Shown here in pieces: positions 1 through 12,008 of a stretch of 64,000 nucleotides of DNA. Where the stretch lies: the NCBI GenBank assembly GCA_021464415.1, contig CM038467.1, positions 17,323,127 through 17,387,126 of the forward strand, read 5' to 3'. The notes beneath the pieces are model-generated. The model searched no databases, was not told the origin of the DNA, and worked only from the letters and a program-made list of their open reading frames with translations. The position numbers and the translations under genes were made by a program. The DNA comes from Lonicera japonica. Its lineage: Eukaryota; Streptophyta; Magnoliopsida; Dipsacales; Caprifoliaceae. How positions within the stretch are numbered: position 1 is the first letter of the stretch; the number at the start of each line of letters is the position of its first letter.

Positions 1-61
1 AAGATTTTTCCCATTATCCTACGGAACGGTTAGCCTGCCATACATACTAGAAATTAGGTAG

Positions 62-693
62 AAGGGCTTATTATACATTGATTTTTACCAAAAATCCAAT
101 GAATAATATTTTTTTGAATGAAGGGCCTATTTTTAATTGATAATAGTGTAAGAGGCCTATTTTGTTTTATATTTTAAATGAATGTATTTAAATAAATTTA
201 AATATCATTTAATTAATAAAAACATGTTATGTATTACCTAAATTACCCCTTTTTATGAATTTTACACAAAAAATATGGACTGCAAAGTTCATATTGCAGT
301 AAAATATGAACTGCAAAGTTCATATTGCAGTGAAATATGGACTGCAATATAAACTTTGCACTAAAAATATGGACTGCAAAGTTCACATTGCAGTAAAATA
401 TGGACTGCAATATGAACTTTGCACTAAAAATATCGACTGTAAAGTTCACATTGCAGTGAAATATGGACTGCAAAGTTCATATTGCAGTGAAATATAGACT
501 GCAAAGTTCATATTGCAGTCCATATTTTAATGCATATTGATATTTTTTAGTTTATTTTAAGGGTTGGGATGTCATTTTATAATGAAAAAAGAAAGACACA
601 TGTCATATTATCAATAAAATAAAAAATAGGCCCTTTATTTAAAAAAAAATTATTCCTTGTCTTTACTGTGAAAATCTTTCTCTAATAAGCCCT
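62..693. mobile_element. MITE-like element with 12-bp terminal inverted repeats
   Basis: The left end reads AAGGGCTTATTA and the right end carries its exact reverse complement. Inside, a second inverted pair around GGCCTATTTT (near 126 and 612) extends the symmetry. The centre is a minisatellite annotated separately. No coding capacity is seen and I could not define a target-site duplication, so the superfamily is open. Confidence 0.5.
273..535. repeat. Minisatellite, about 32-bp units, some inverted
   Basis: About nine units of the type ATATGGACTGCAAAGTTCAT-ATTGCAGT are arranged in tandem. In some units the core is flipped (GCAATATGAACTTTGCA), so neighbouring units can pair with each other. 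Open reading frames across it in both directions are by-products of the repeat and show no gene signature. Confidence 0.8.
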
Positions 694-1030
694 TTTTTTT
701 TAATTGCCCCCCATACATAATTATTCCATATGCTTTTAGGGTAAATAACTAAATATAGCTTACTTACCCTACTTACTTTCACCATTGTGGATACTATTAC
801 AAGGAACTCATTCATCATGCTATATATATATATATATTTTATATTTTTAGGAAGAAAAGTTTAAATTTCTTTCTTTTATTAAAAATAACAAACTCTCATC
901 CAGATACTCTCTCTTACCTCTCTTAAGACTGCAATAATTCTCTGCTAGCGCTGGAGTTTGAACAGGTGTTATTGACTAATTTAATAAATCATCGATACAA
1001 TCTCCAGGGTATTTTGTAGAAATGCAACAA

Positions 1031-1060
1031 GAAGAAGAAGAAGAAGAAGAAGAAGAAGAA
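1031..1060. repeat. (GAA)10 microsatellite
   Basis: Ten perfect GAA units lie just upstream of the left edge of duplicated copy A. Confidence 0.95.
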
Positions 1061-1957
1061 ACTCGCTTGCCAATACCGTCCATGCATGTATATTGACCCC
1101 AGAGAAAATCTAGATATAATACCAATAGCAGCTTCTGCAGAGAATGGGGATTAAGGCTCCGTCACAATCGCAACTTCTACATTGATTTAACATAATTAAA
1201 TAAAAACTAAAAAAAATTAGACATTGTGAATTTTGATAAAAATAAATATGTTAGAAAAAAGGTAAATTTTTAATTTTAACTCAATTAAGATTTCAAGACA
1301 AAGTATAGTACAAAAGGAGAGGAAACTAAAAATTAATAATGAATACTAAAATGTAGCAAGACATACAATAATCGCCGTTCTTAGAGTTCATTGTATGGAT
1401 TTCTTACATATCAAATTAAGAATTCATAGTTAATTTTAAGATTTCTTAGGGTTTATTAATTTTTAAGATAATCAATAGCTAAAAATAAACTTGCTTAAAT
1501 TACAACCGTAAGATTTAAAACCTCTTAATTTAAAATATCTTAAGAAAAAATACATTTTAAATTGCGGATGGACAGAGTACTCAATCATGTATTACAGAGT
1601 GATCTGATTACGCAAAAGTTGTTATAAACAGTACATTCATTTGCAGAAAAAATTACACATATCTTGTGCCAATTATTATTTTTCAAGTGCCAATTAATTA
1701 ACCAGCATATTCCTAAATATGGATACCGTTTTTATATTATTTTATCTTTTGTTATGAAGTTACTGAAAGAGATATCAGGACTATTCAATTGATTTGTTGA
1801 TATCTTATGCTTATTTTTATTAATAAAGTTTATTTATTTTACTTTATAATCTAAATAATATTTATTAATACTAGCCAGCTGCAAGTAATTATTAAGTTGG
1901 ATCATACAAATATATTTATATAAACAACCAAATATTAAACATACCAATGTGCTTTTA

Positions 1958-2576
1958 GGCATCGTTTGGTTCACGGATTTTAGTACTCGGGAAAGGAAAG
2001 TCGTTCAAGATGGGATTTGTCTTTATATGAGAGAGATATCGTTGGGCCCCTTTGTTTTAATATTTGCATGGCCATAAGCATTTGTTTTGGATTAATTATA
2101 CAAATCAAGAAATCCGAACTATACAAGAAACACTTTCTTGTGTTCGAGAGAGGGGAAAGTATCAATTTAAGGGGTCGTTTTTGACCTTTAACCCTTTGGA
2201 TAATAGTAATGTTTTACTAGAAACCGCTTATTCCTCCCAAAACACATGTGATTGATTTTCCCATGTGATTTCCAAGCATTTATTACACAAATTTTAGAGA
2301 GGCAATAATACAGAGAGAACCCTAGAGGGCTTACCTAAATACTTTCCATGGAGGCGTTTACCAAACACAACAGAAGGATCAAATCCTGTTCGTTTCAATC
2401 AAATTGATTAAGGTATGTCATCTGTCGATCTTATTGATTTAGTTCAATGATTAGTGCGTAAATTAGTGTATGCATGCTTTCTGCCCTATTTTCTAACAGT
2501 TACATATCATATAATTGAAAAGATAAGCTGCAGGAGTTGATTTTTATATAAACCCTTCCGTGAACCAAACGAGACC
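1958..2576. mobile_element. Tourist-like (PIF/Harbinger) MITE
   Basis: The ends are GGCATCGTTTGGTTCACGG and, on the opposite strand at the other end, GGTCTCGTTTGGTTCACGG. The element is flanked by TTA on both sides (1955-1957 and 2577-2579), the 3-bp duplication of PIF/Harbinger elements. Copy B lacks it. No transposase is encoded. Confidence 0.8.
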
Positions 2577-2773
2577 TTAGTGTTACTTAAAATGATACTT
2601 AATTTAATTTCAACCTCAAAAATAAATAAAATTTATTAAATGATCAATACGATACAATTTCTGTGCATGTGTGCTTCTAGTTGAGTTAAAGAAGCAGTCC
2701 ATACAGTAAAGATCGCACCTCCAACAGAACAAACCATTTCTCATCTTCAAACTCATAATCAGGCTCCTTATAA

Positions 2774-3295
2774 GGCCTCATTTGATTCAGATATTAGGGT
2801 CGGTTGGATTAATAATACGAGTATTAATATTACTGGACTATTAATCCTAGTATTAATTTAATACCAATACTTTATTTGATTCATGCAGTATTAATACTGG
2901 GATATCTCATGTTAACGTTTATACTATGCTTGATTCTGTAACTCGTATACGGGGTTATATTTTGGACTAACAAAATAATAATAAAAAAGATTTAAATTTT
3001 TTTAAAAAAAACAATTTTAAAAAATTAAGTTAAAATAATAATAATATAGTAGTAGTGGCATTTTTTAAAATATTATAGTAGTAATGGCATTTTTGAGGAT
3101 ATATGATTTATTTTTCTTAATCCTAGATAAACAATATCATATCTCCCTTGGTATTAAATTATACCACAAAGAGTAGTATTAAGTTAGTACCGGTATTAGT
3201 AATCCCAACACATTTGTGCGAATCAAACAAGGTATTATAAAAAAGTGGTATTAACAATCTCATCCCACTTTTTAATACCTGAATCAAACGAGACC
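2774..3295. mobile_element. Tourist-like MITE
   Basis: Inverted ends GGCCTCATTTGATTCAG and GGTCTCGTTTGATTCAG are flanked by TAA on both sides (2771-2773 and 3296-3298). The matching place in copy B (near 21655) is an empty site. No coding capacity. Confidence 0.8.
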
Positions 3296-3423
3296 TAAAA
3301 GAATAACTTTTATCATACAATTAGAATTTTCGAGTCGATTCGTCATCCAGATAAAATAAAATAATAGACTTGCGGTTATACCACTTAATACGAAAAACAG
3401 ACAAACGAAACTGCGATCCTTAG

Positions 3424-4586
3424 TAGTACGTGCATGGCTACAACAAACATCTCAATGGTGGCGAGGCCACCCATAAGGCTATAAGAGAAGGTAGGCACTT
3501 GTCCACCTGAATTTTTTAAATGTGCCTATATTTATTCACTAATTTAGAAGTAAAAAAAATTAGTAACAATTAATTTGATAATAACATGAAAAAAGAAAAT
3601 AAAAATGATTAATTTTTGTAAGAAATTGAAAAATAAGTTCAAACATGTGGTGAAATATCTTCTTATTTTGTAACTTTTTCAATGAATTTTTTTTTTGGTG
3701 GTTGAAAAAGAAAGGATTTTTTTTCCACAAAAAACAATGAATGACATGTGACATCTATTCATAAAAATGAGCACAAGATGAAAAGTATCTCATCATATGG
3801 CTCAACGTATTTTTCAACTTATTACACAAATCAAGGTTTTTTCTTATCATTTTTTCTAAGATTTTTTTTTCTAATATTGTCCACCTTAATTTATATTATT
3901 ATAATTTTTTTAATATCAATAATGCAAAATGCACTTTACTTTAGTATTTAAACACTTTAAAAAACGTATTTTGTTGTTTAAAAATGCTAAAATTTCAAAA
4001 AAAAAAGAAGGTTTTTTTCCCATTTTAATATCGAATCCGATTATGGCATTGCCAGTACTAGAATTAAAGAAGTACGTCCTCAACGTTAAAACTCCATGTG
4101 TCAGCCTGAAAACACAAGTACCATGATCAGTTCTCACAGACAGATCCATAGTTGGGTTACGGCCCAAAACCGCTAATTAATTACTACTAAATTTTCCTTT
4201 TGTGAATGCCAAGTTTCATGGCATGAAGTAGGCCCACTTCCTCCAAAGAGACCGAGGCGTCGAACCTATGGGCTCTGCCCACCATGTCCGAACCCAGTTC
4301 AGGCCCAACCGTGAGTGGGTCAACGTACATGTTAAGCAAAGCCGAAGAATGTAGGGGGAGGTATTGGTGATGTTGGCTTGAGCCACTCAAGCCGCGGTTG
4401 GGTTCTTGATCTACAGTAAGTCGTGGAAATGGAAGTGGAGCTTGGTCAACTTCGGCTTGGCGTGGGTCAGCTTTTGGAACTAAGCTTTCACTTATTCGGG
4501 AATTTTAGTTACACTTTAAGACAGAGGCATCGCTAATAGAATTTGAATAGATCGATCAATACGATTGCAATTTTTAGCTTCTCCGT
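3424..4586 (-). pseudogene. Dirigent-like pseudogene, copy A
   Basis: Dirigent proteins are small secreted proteins that steer coupling of phenoxy radicals, for example in lignan formation. The minus-strand sequence keeps recognisable pieces: NMYVDPLTVGPELGSDMVGRA, EEVGLLHA and, near the end, FRLTHGVLTLRTYFFN. It is dead. The start codon position of the paralogue at 22336 is ACG here (4584-4586), several indels break the frame, and about 585 bp of unrelated DNA (3463-4047) splits off the last codons. It is a duplicate of 21774-22336. Confidence 0.85.
3463..4047. mobile_element. Unclassified insertion in the dirigent pseudogene
   Basis: Comparison with copy B shows that 3462 and 4048 were once adjacent; the intervening 585 bp is absent from copy B. 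TGGC occurs at both edges (3459-3462 and 4044-4047) and could be a short target duplication. I see no inverted repeats, no poly-A tail and no coding capacity. Confidence 0.5.
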
Positions 4587-4883
4587 CTCTCACTTTGGAG
4601 ATTAGTTAAGTGGATGGACTTAAATAGTGACAGTGGTGGGAATTCTTTGAGTGCATTGCATAAAAAGGGCTGAAATTTTATAATTTGATAATTAAAGAGC
4701 CACTAATATTTTCTCTGTCCCATAATTAACTTGTTAAAACTCAATTTTATTTTAAATCATTGATTTGTAATACCAAATTGTGCTTGTCAAACATGATCCC
4801 CTTAAATAAGGAGACATAAAAGGTATAGTTTTATGATTTTACTTATTTCAATTTCTTCTTGCACTTCATTGTTATGAAGATCA

Positions 4884-4887
<4 letters not shown>

Positions 4888-4917
<30 letters not shown>
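4888..4917. repeat. (TA)n microsatellite
   Basis: An uninterrupted TA run lies between the dirigent and amidase remnants. Similar TA runs occur near 9387, 20733, 41260, 48014 and 48280. Confidence 0.9.
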
Positions 4918-4920
<3 letters not shown>

Positions 4921-5289
4921 ATAGCACATATTCCGATTAAATAATGTACTACTTCATATAATTCGGCAATGTGAATGATGTTCTTGGTAGTGGTACTCAA
5001 TTGCAGTGGTTGATCACTGTCTAAAGTTGCACCTCCTATCAAATTGTATATCTAATTAAAATCCATTTTTTATGATACAATTTGGCATTGTGAATTTGTT
5101 CTTGGTAGTTGGACTCTCTCTCTCTCTCTAATTAAAAAAAGTCTTCTCAAGTTTTTTTCTTATTGTAAGTTAATTACGAAGAGAAAGATTGACGACACTC
5201 GAATCTAGGTGCTCGTTCAAGTGGGTGCTTCTTAGTATTTAACTTAACCCACGTTATGAAACCCAAATTACTAGGTCCGTTTAAAATTA

Positions 5290-5545
5290 CTCGGTGTCCC
5301 AAATGAAATATAGGCCTGTCATGAGCCAGTGCTCCAAGAAATCCGTACACACCCGCTGTAGTGTTAAACTTATCCTTGGTTGAAATGTTATCTTTGAGCA
5401 GAACAGGAATACCATTCATGCAAGCCAGACAATGTTGGCCCAGGTCCCTAAGCCAGTGAGCCTTTTCGTTCTTCATCAGCCTTATCTCCCAGAGTGCATC
5501 CGGGTTCACCTCTATGACGCCTTTAATACCTGGGTTGAATCTCCA
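5290..5545 (-). pseudogene. Amidase exon-1 fragment
   Basis: On the minus strand this reads KGVIEVNPDAL, then GIPVLLKDNISTKDKFNTTAG, which matches exon 1 of the adjacent amidase including the catalytic-lysine motif PVLLKDN. After that the similarity decays quickly. No signal peptide, no later exons and no splice site follow. It lies just downstream of the amidase at 5863-7857 and has no counterpart in copy B. It is either the relic of a further amidase copy or a small local duplication; it cannot make a working enzyme. Confidence 0.8.
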
Positions 5546-5862
5546 AATCTCCGAGGGAGAACTTGACATGTTGCTTTAAGGTGAGTACATTTGTTTTGCT
5601 TCAAAGCTATCAAAATATCATGCGCAATCATGAAATTTAAAAAATGCATACAGAGAACAATAGCCAGCATGCTATATATGGCCATAGTGAAAGAGACACT
5701 AAGATCGATGCTCTCAGGATTCAAATACAAAGTTTATGATAAAATCAACTAACATCATGCCTAAATTAACAGTATTGGTGTACTGCTTAATCGCAGAAAC
5801 TAAACGTCTAAACACACATAATAGATCGAGTTCTAAGACTTTGTGAAGATTATGAGGTCACT

Positions 5863-7857
5863 TCAAGGCAGAAATTTAGGAGGCTTTCTTATCTTAGTGG
5901 CTTGCTCAAACCCATATGCAATTTCAATCAATTTTGGCTCAGAACCTTTCAGTCCACCAAAACAGATGCCAAAGGGCAACCCATTGCGTTCATATGCAGC
6001 AGGTACACTAATTCCCGGGAACCCTCCTATTGCAAGAACAGTAGCAAGATTAGCCCCTGGCGTCACTAGTGCGTCTAGCTTATTCTCCACCATCAACTTC
6101 TCAAATCCGTCACGATTAAGCCTTGCCAAATTCAACAAAGCTTGCTTCTCTGCATCACCAATCCCATTCGTAGCTTCAGCTGCTAGAAAGACGTCTTGTC
6201 CGAATTCCTTTATCATTTCCTTCACGATGATCATCAAAGAAAATCAATAACCATCATTTGTGTGCTTCCAATAATGCCAAATGTAGACGGTGTTCAACCA
6301 AATTAAACAAGCCCATGAGTACATACCAAATCAGAGAATTTCTGATTGAATGCTATCACATCTGCCAAGGAGTGGACAGGGGAAGCCACAAGCTCTTTTA
6401 AGTAAGCATTTAAGGATAGTTTGAATTCAGCTAACATAGCCGTGTATTCACCACTCAAAGTGGAGTCGAAGACAACATCGATATTGGCTATCTCCAAATG
6501 ATCTACCAAAACTGCACCTCTTTCCCTAATATATTGAAGTAACGTCGCATTTAAAGAAGTATATTAATTTAATAAATGAGGGTTGAATTATGTAATGCAT
6601 TGAGAGTGTGATTCTCCGAACTATGTTACCTTAGTGTCTGGAAGTGGTACTCAAAGGCTTGAGGTAAGACCGATCCACGGGGAAACTGAGAAAAATGATC
6701 CCTCACTATGCCCAATCTCTTCCCCTTGAGACCATCAACCTTGAGAAATTGGGCATACCCACCACATGGAATGTATTTAGACGCTTCTCCAGTTGCCTTA
6801 GCATCATTGTAATCATACCCTACTATGGCATCAAGAACATAAACAGCATCTGATACAGTTCTGCATATGGGCCTGTTACAAATTGTTCGTGTGAATGTGT
6901 GTCCATTATAATATCACAAATTTTGCAAAAAGTGATTCTTATGATATAAAGTTGTACCAAAACTTACCCCACAGTGTCCTGTCTTGGGGTGATTGGGATA
7001 ACACCAGCTCGGCTGGTGAGACCAACGGTGGGTTTGATGCCCACCGCTGCATTAAAGCTTGCGGGGCATAGAATGGACCCATCAGTCTCAGTACCCAGTG
7101 ACACTGCCACCATATTTGCCGCCACTGATATTGCTGATCCGCTACTTGACCCACAGGGATCCCCTGACAGAACATAAGGATTCTGCATAAAAATTGCAAG
7201 AATGAATTAACAAATGGGTCACATATTTTTCTCATAGATACTTTAAGCTGAATTTTGTATGCATAGAAACTCCTTCCACTGTTTGATGAAATGCCATAAA
7301 GAACAAAGCAAAGAGCCGAATACACTCGCCTTTCCTAGTCCGCCCCTTGCACTCCACCCATTAGGCGCCATAAGTGACCGAAAATTAGCCCACTCGCTCA
7401 AGCTAGCCTTTCCAAGTATTATAGCCCCTGCCTTCCTCAACTTGGCCGCCACTCCGGCATCCCGGGGCACCACAGAACCAAGCAGTGCAAAGGATCCGGC
7501 AGTCGTGTTAAGCTTATCGTTGGTTGCAATGTTATCCTTGAGAAGTACAGGAATGCCATGTAAACCAAGCAGAGACCCAGGTGCGCTGCCGCTCCTCTCG
7601 TGGTCCGCCTTGTCGGCTTGATAGAGTGCGTCCGGGTTCACCTCTATGACCCCTTTAAGGAGTGAGTTGAGTCGGCAAATTTCTCTGATGTAGAACTCAA
7701 CGAGATGCCTCGAGTTGAGTTGGTTTTGCCTGAATGCGGTTTGGAGGTCATGCACTGTGGCTTCTCTGATTGAGTATGCATTTGCACTGAGCGTGATGGC
7801 GTTGCAGCCACATAATAGCAAGGCTATAAGAATCAGAGAAAATGAGCGTATTCTCAT
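5863..7857 (-). CDS. Amidase-signature-family amidase, type 1, copy A (5 exons)
   Basis: The predicted 513-residue enzyme belongs to the amidase signature family, close to plant proteins annotated as putative amidases; its substrate is unknown. Exons are 7330-7857, 6968-7182, 6630-6872, 6327-6525 and 5863-6219, and all junctions keep frame. The start at 7857 begins a hydrophobic signal peptide (SLILIALLLCGC), so the product is probably secreted or enters the endomembrane system. The Ser-cisSer-Lys triad is visible: Lys107 in PVLLKDN, Ser188 in GSSSGS and Ser212 in TETDGSI. Two ATGs upstream in frame (7926 and 7911) overlap or abut a TATA-like site and were not chosen. The donor of intron 1 is GC, not GT (GAAAG then GCGAGT), so intron 1 would have to be a GC-AG intron. 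Otherwise the gene looks intact, unlike its duplicate at 23094-24832. Confidence 0.8.
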
Positions 7858-7926
7858 TTGAAAGGAATTTGAATTGGACTTGAGTTGGTTAGAATGGTGC
7901 TCCAGCTCCATTGTCCTTAATAGCAT

Positions 7927-7936
7927 TATAAATAAT
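7927..7936 (-). promoter_or_regulatory. Possible TATA box of the type 1 amidase
   Basis: TTATTTATAA on the minus strand lies about 70 bp upstream of the chosen start codon at 7857. That position fits a plant TATA box and argues against the two more upstream ATGs. Confidence 0.4.
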
Positions 7937-7968
7937 TGGCCTTTGAAATTATTTTAGTTTGAAACTAA

Positions 7969-8834
7969 GGTCGCGTTTGGTAAAAAAATTGAAAACTGAA
8001 AAAGCTGTTCGTTTAGTTCTGAAAATTGTATCTGAAAAAATGTTGTTTGTTTGAATATAACACATCTAAAAACTGAATTATTTTTATTATGACAATTTTG
8101 CCCTTATACGAAGGAATGAATAAATGAAATTGATCATTTTGATCAATTTGATAATACACCACTATTCCTCTATCAATTATATAATGGCTCTAACCACTCA
8201 TGGGAAAAAAGGTTTTGAAGAGCTTTTGCTAAAATATGGCTTTTACTTTAAATTTGAAAAAAATATAAAGAGAGGACTGGAATTGCTTTCACTAAACAAC
8301 AATCGAACGCACAAAGTCTCATCTAATTTTGACTTCTCCGATCAAACTAGTTTAATTCCAATGTGTGTAATTTTTTTCAATCTTGACGGAATTTCGGATT
8401 GCAGACATTCGCCAAGCTAAATAATTTCAATGCAAGAATTTTGTCAGTCAATTTGAATAATTATGGACAGAAAGAAAAAGAAGGAGATCATAACGTTTGC
8501 ATCTACATAAATTGACAAAAAAAAAACAATTGTTGGGGCGTCTGGCTGTCCAAAATTGTAGTCCTTTTCTGTTTTTGAACCTTTGATCCTGTGTGTAATT
8601 TTGATAAAAGAGAAGGGGAAAAATCGACCTTTGACACTCTTTAAAATTAAGTTTCAGATTTAAGTGGCAACTTCGCCATTTAATTTTTTGGATGAAAATT
8701 TTAAGTTTTAAGTGGTAAAAATTAAGTGATCACTTAATTTTTTTAGTTAGTGAACAACTTTGTCAACCACTTAAATTTAAAAATTTTAAGTTTTTAAATT
8801 TAAGTGACAAATTAAGTAACAAGTGAACGAGGCC
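7969..8834. mobile_element. PIF/Harbinger non-autonomous element
   Basis: Ends GGTCGCGTTTGGT and GGCCTCGTTCACT (inverted) are flanked by TAA on both sides (7966-7968 and 8835-8837). The interior shows no transposase. It shares left-end, middle and right-end sequence with the two nested elements at 50600-53159, so three members of one family occur here. It sits directly upstream of the type 1 amidase promoter; copy B lacks it. Confidence 0.8.
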
Positions 8835-8971
8835 TAAAATAAATTAGGGTAAAAGTTTGATTTATTTAATTTATAATCTCTCTTTATGCAAACGTCCCTG
8901 GCCTTCTCCCACATGTTTGAGTTTATGCCCGTCAAAATCAGTGTGAAAGCAAATAGAGACAGGTTATAAAT

Positions 8972-10219
8972 CATGGTTCAAAGTATCGGCCGAAACCGAT
9001 CCGAGATGGCCGATACCGAGTTAGAATAGGGGGTGCCGAACCGCTATTATGACCCGATACGATTAAAATCGCGATATTTCGAAATATCATCGATATTTTA
9101 CCGAAATCATGCCGAGTTGCCGATATTTCACTGATATTTCGCCGATATTTCACTGATATTGAATAATTGAATAAAGTGACTAAAATTTGAAAAAAAAAAG
9201 GTTACTCTATGTTTTACTTTAGAGACTTGAAGTGTAAATTAGTATCTTTCCTTCTTTTTATTTTTTTTTCTATACAACATATACAAATTTAAATACAATA
9301 TATATATAGATGATGGTAGATACATCTCTAATTTTATACTTTTTTGTTGTGTTTAGGGATAATGATTCATCAAATATTGTTATATTATATATATATATAT
9401 ATATATGATGTTTAATAAGAAAAAACACTTTATGTACTTGCTAATTTTTTTTCTTCCAATGTAAGTGCTCTTTATATTAATATGATAAAATACTTTATGA
9501 TTAATATATAGATATTTATTTATATATAGATATTAAAATATTTAAAAAATGATATCTCATATTAAGAATTAGGTTGGATTTAGAATCATAGGAATGAAAT
9601 AAAAAAAATAGTATTTAGAATTATGGAAGTGATCGTGGAACGTATCATGATGGATCTTCAAGTAGCAATGATTATCGGGGATTTGGGTACTATCATCATG
9701 ATGGTCAACCAAATTTTTCTGATTATGAATCATCTAACCATTCATCTCATCCTTATGGGTCATCTAGCCATTCATCTCATCCTTACCTCACAAGTTCTAA
9801 TTCCCAACCTCTTTTCTATCCTCATTCCTCACCACTAGAGTTCTTGAGTAATGATGATAATTATAATTTATACCATTATTCTAGGCCTAATTAAACTTAT
9901 ATTTAAGATATTTGTACTTTATAAAATTGTATTGTTATATATTTATTGAATTATGATGTAATATTATATTATCAAGTGCGACAGATGATGGTATTTTGAT
10001 GTAAGACATGTAATTTGTATTAGATAACGTTATTATGCTTATCTAATTGATCCATATTATTAATTTTATACTTTAAAATTTTTTTATATTTTTTTTATAA
10101 TTTTTTGGGCTTTTTAAATAATAAATCGGTCCATATCGCCGAAACCGAAACCGATACCGATATCCGAGTTGAAAATTGAGTGCCCGAGATACGCACCGAA
10201 ACCGCGACTTTGAACCATG
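8972..10219. mobile_element. Non-autonomous hAT element with perfect 8-bp target duplication
   Basis: The element begins CATGGTTCAAAGT and ends with the inverse ACTTTGAACCATG. TTATAAAT flanks it exactly on both sides (8964-8971 and 10220-10227), the 8-bp duplication expected of hAT. Subterminal regions are rich in CCGATA and CCGAAA motifs. It carries only the tail of a transposase gene (9619-9894), so it looks like an internal deletion derivative of a larger element. Confidence 0.85.
9619..9894 (+). pseudogene. C-terminal exon remnant of an hAT transposase
   Basis: An acceptor-like TTTAG precedes an open frame of about 91 codons that ends at TAA. The peptide is rich in Ser, Tyr, His and Asp (for example SDRGTYHDGSSSSND and NHSSHPYGSSSHSSHPY), which resembles the low-complexity C-terminal tails of some plant hAT transposases. 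No BED finger or catalytic region remains. The link to the hAT family rests mainly on its position inside the element. Confidence 0.5.
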
Positions 10220-10323
10220 TTATAAATGAAATAAGTGAGGCCCGAATCAAAAGCTACCGGATATGCTTATCCAAGACACCTTTATCGTTTGAAAAATATA
10301 AAGATGAGGCATCTTAATTATTA

Positions 10324-10710
10324 GAGCATCTTTATTAGTCTCTTTAAAAATAATTTTACAAAAATAATTTTATTGACATACTTGGTATTTTGAAGAGACA
10401 TTTTAAAAAATATTTTTAATGAGTTCTAAGAGTCTCTTTAAATATATTATTATTTTAATAATAAAATATTAAAACGTATGTTTGAAGAGCCATCTTAAAG
10501 AATGTCATTTGAAATTAGCACAAAGTCCTATTAATAAAATATAAAATTTTTTATTTGAAGAACTCTTTCATCACTCTTCATATTTGAAGAGTGAGAAGGA
10601 CTCTTCAAATTGGATATTCCATTTTGCTACTTTTATTGTAGTGAATTTTACTGACATGGCTTTTCAATAAATTTCTAATTTAGTCATTGAAGAGCCTATT
10701 GGAGATGCTT
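10324..10710. mobile_element. MITE with GAGCATCT-type ends
   Basis: The left end GAGCATCTTTATTAG mirrors the right end, which reads AAGCATCTCCAATAG on the other strand. TTA precedes it and TAG follows. No coding capacity. It is absent from the corresponding part of copy B. Confidence 0.6.
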
Positions 10711-11039
10711 TAGTTAACAAGAGTAGTCTGGGCATTTGTTGATTTGTTCTTTTATACTCAAATTAGGAATCAATATTTGAATTTACGACCTTTTAAGAAT
10801 GTAAAAAAAATATGTAATTTTTTATTCTTCATCACTTGAATAATTTTTTTTCCATGGCAATAACCTAAAAAAGTAAGAGATAATCTCACATCATCACCCA
10901 ACTCATTTTTCAACTTCTCATAAAAATCAATTATTTTTATTATTTTTTTCCATCTTGATATAGCCGCAACACCCAGTGAGAATGAAACTTCGAACCAAAA
11001 TAAATAAATTTAAATGAATCATTAATGTTGATAGAAATA

Positions 11040-11206
11040 TCAAAGCCATCCAACAATAGATTTGATCAATAGATTTGGTCGTTCACATAGTCAAATGTTG
11101 TGTTCGTATGGTCAAATGTGTGTTCCAAATCAATGCGAACACGATATTTGACCAAATCTACACAATATTTAACCAAATATATTGTTAAATGGCTTTGGTA
11201 TTTCTA
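11040..11206. mobile_element. Small palindromic MITE
   Basis: ATAGAAATATCAAAGCCAT at the left is mirrored by ATAGAAATACCAAAGCCAT on the opposite strand at the right, giving a roughly 30-bp inverted repeat around a short centre. It is absent from copy B near 26750. The boundaries could shift by a few bases. Confidence 0.65.
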
Positions 11207-12008
11207 TAAAATGTAACGTTTAATTCTCATCTGTTTTAGGGAAAAAAATGAAATTGCTAAAGCCTCATTCTCGTTATATTTATTTAAGAAGTAAGAAAAA
11301 AGAATGAGTTAAAAGCCATTTTTACCCATTCATCATCTTCCTTAAACTCTTTTTTTTATGGTGCATGTCTTCTCTTAAACTTTGTCAACGTTGGGCAAGG
11401 TTCCACCCATCCAACTATTTACACATAACTTCTACCAATAAAGAAAAACATACGCCATCGTCAAGCAGCTTGTTTTGTTGTATTTCTTTACTAAAGATAT
11501 GTGCAGCTCACAAAAAAAACACTTCAGTCCATCCCATTGACTTGGTGCTATTTGTACACATTTAGTTGGTGCATGTGAGCCGATCCATTGTTTAGTATAA
11601 AAAAAAATAGGTTGGCTCGATGCAATAGTAATGAGTATGTGCACATTTACTCAATGATATTAGCGCTGAGTAAGTGTACATATTCTTGGTGCTATTGCAC
11701 CGAACAAATGTTCAAGCCTTAAAAGAGTATTTTGATGAGTGCAATTACTGCTGCCCAAATACTAGGGATAGGAAAAAAACCTGGGAACCGATAAACCAGT
11801 TCGAACCGAACCAATAAGAACCGGTTCGGTTCGGTTCTTAAATATATGCTAATGGTTTTAACGGTTCAATTTTTGTGCAAAAGATAACGATTTGGTTAAC
11901 GGTTCTTAAAATAATTTCATTACATTAATCGTTAAGGAACCGTTAATTCAATTTAAAATTTTACTTTTTACACATATATATTAATATATATATATATATA
12001 TACATAAC

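Noticed and set aside
5843..6250. Long plus-strand open frame of 135 codons
   Set aside because: It is the antisense shadow of the last exon of the type 1 amidase, which shows family motifs on the minus strand.
8124..8420. 98-codon plus-strand frame
   Set aside because: It lies inside a PIF/Harbinger element and shows no transposase motif; it is likely a chance frame in AT-rich DNA.
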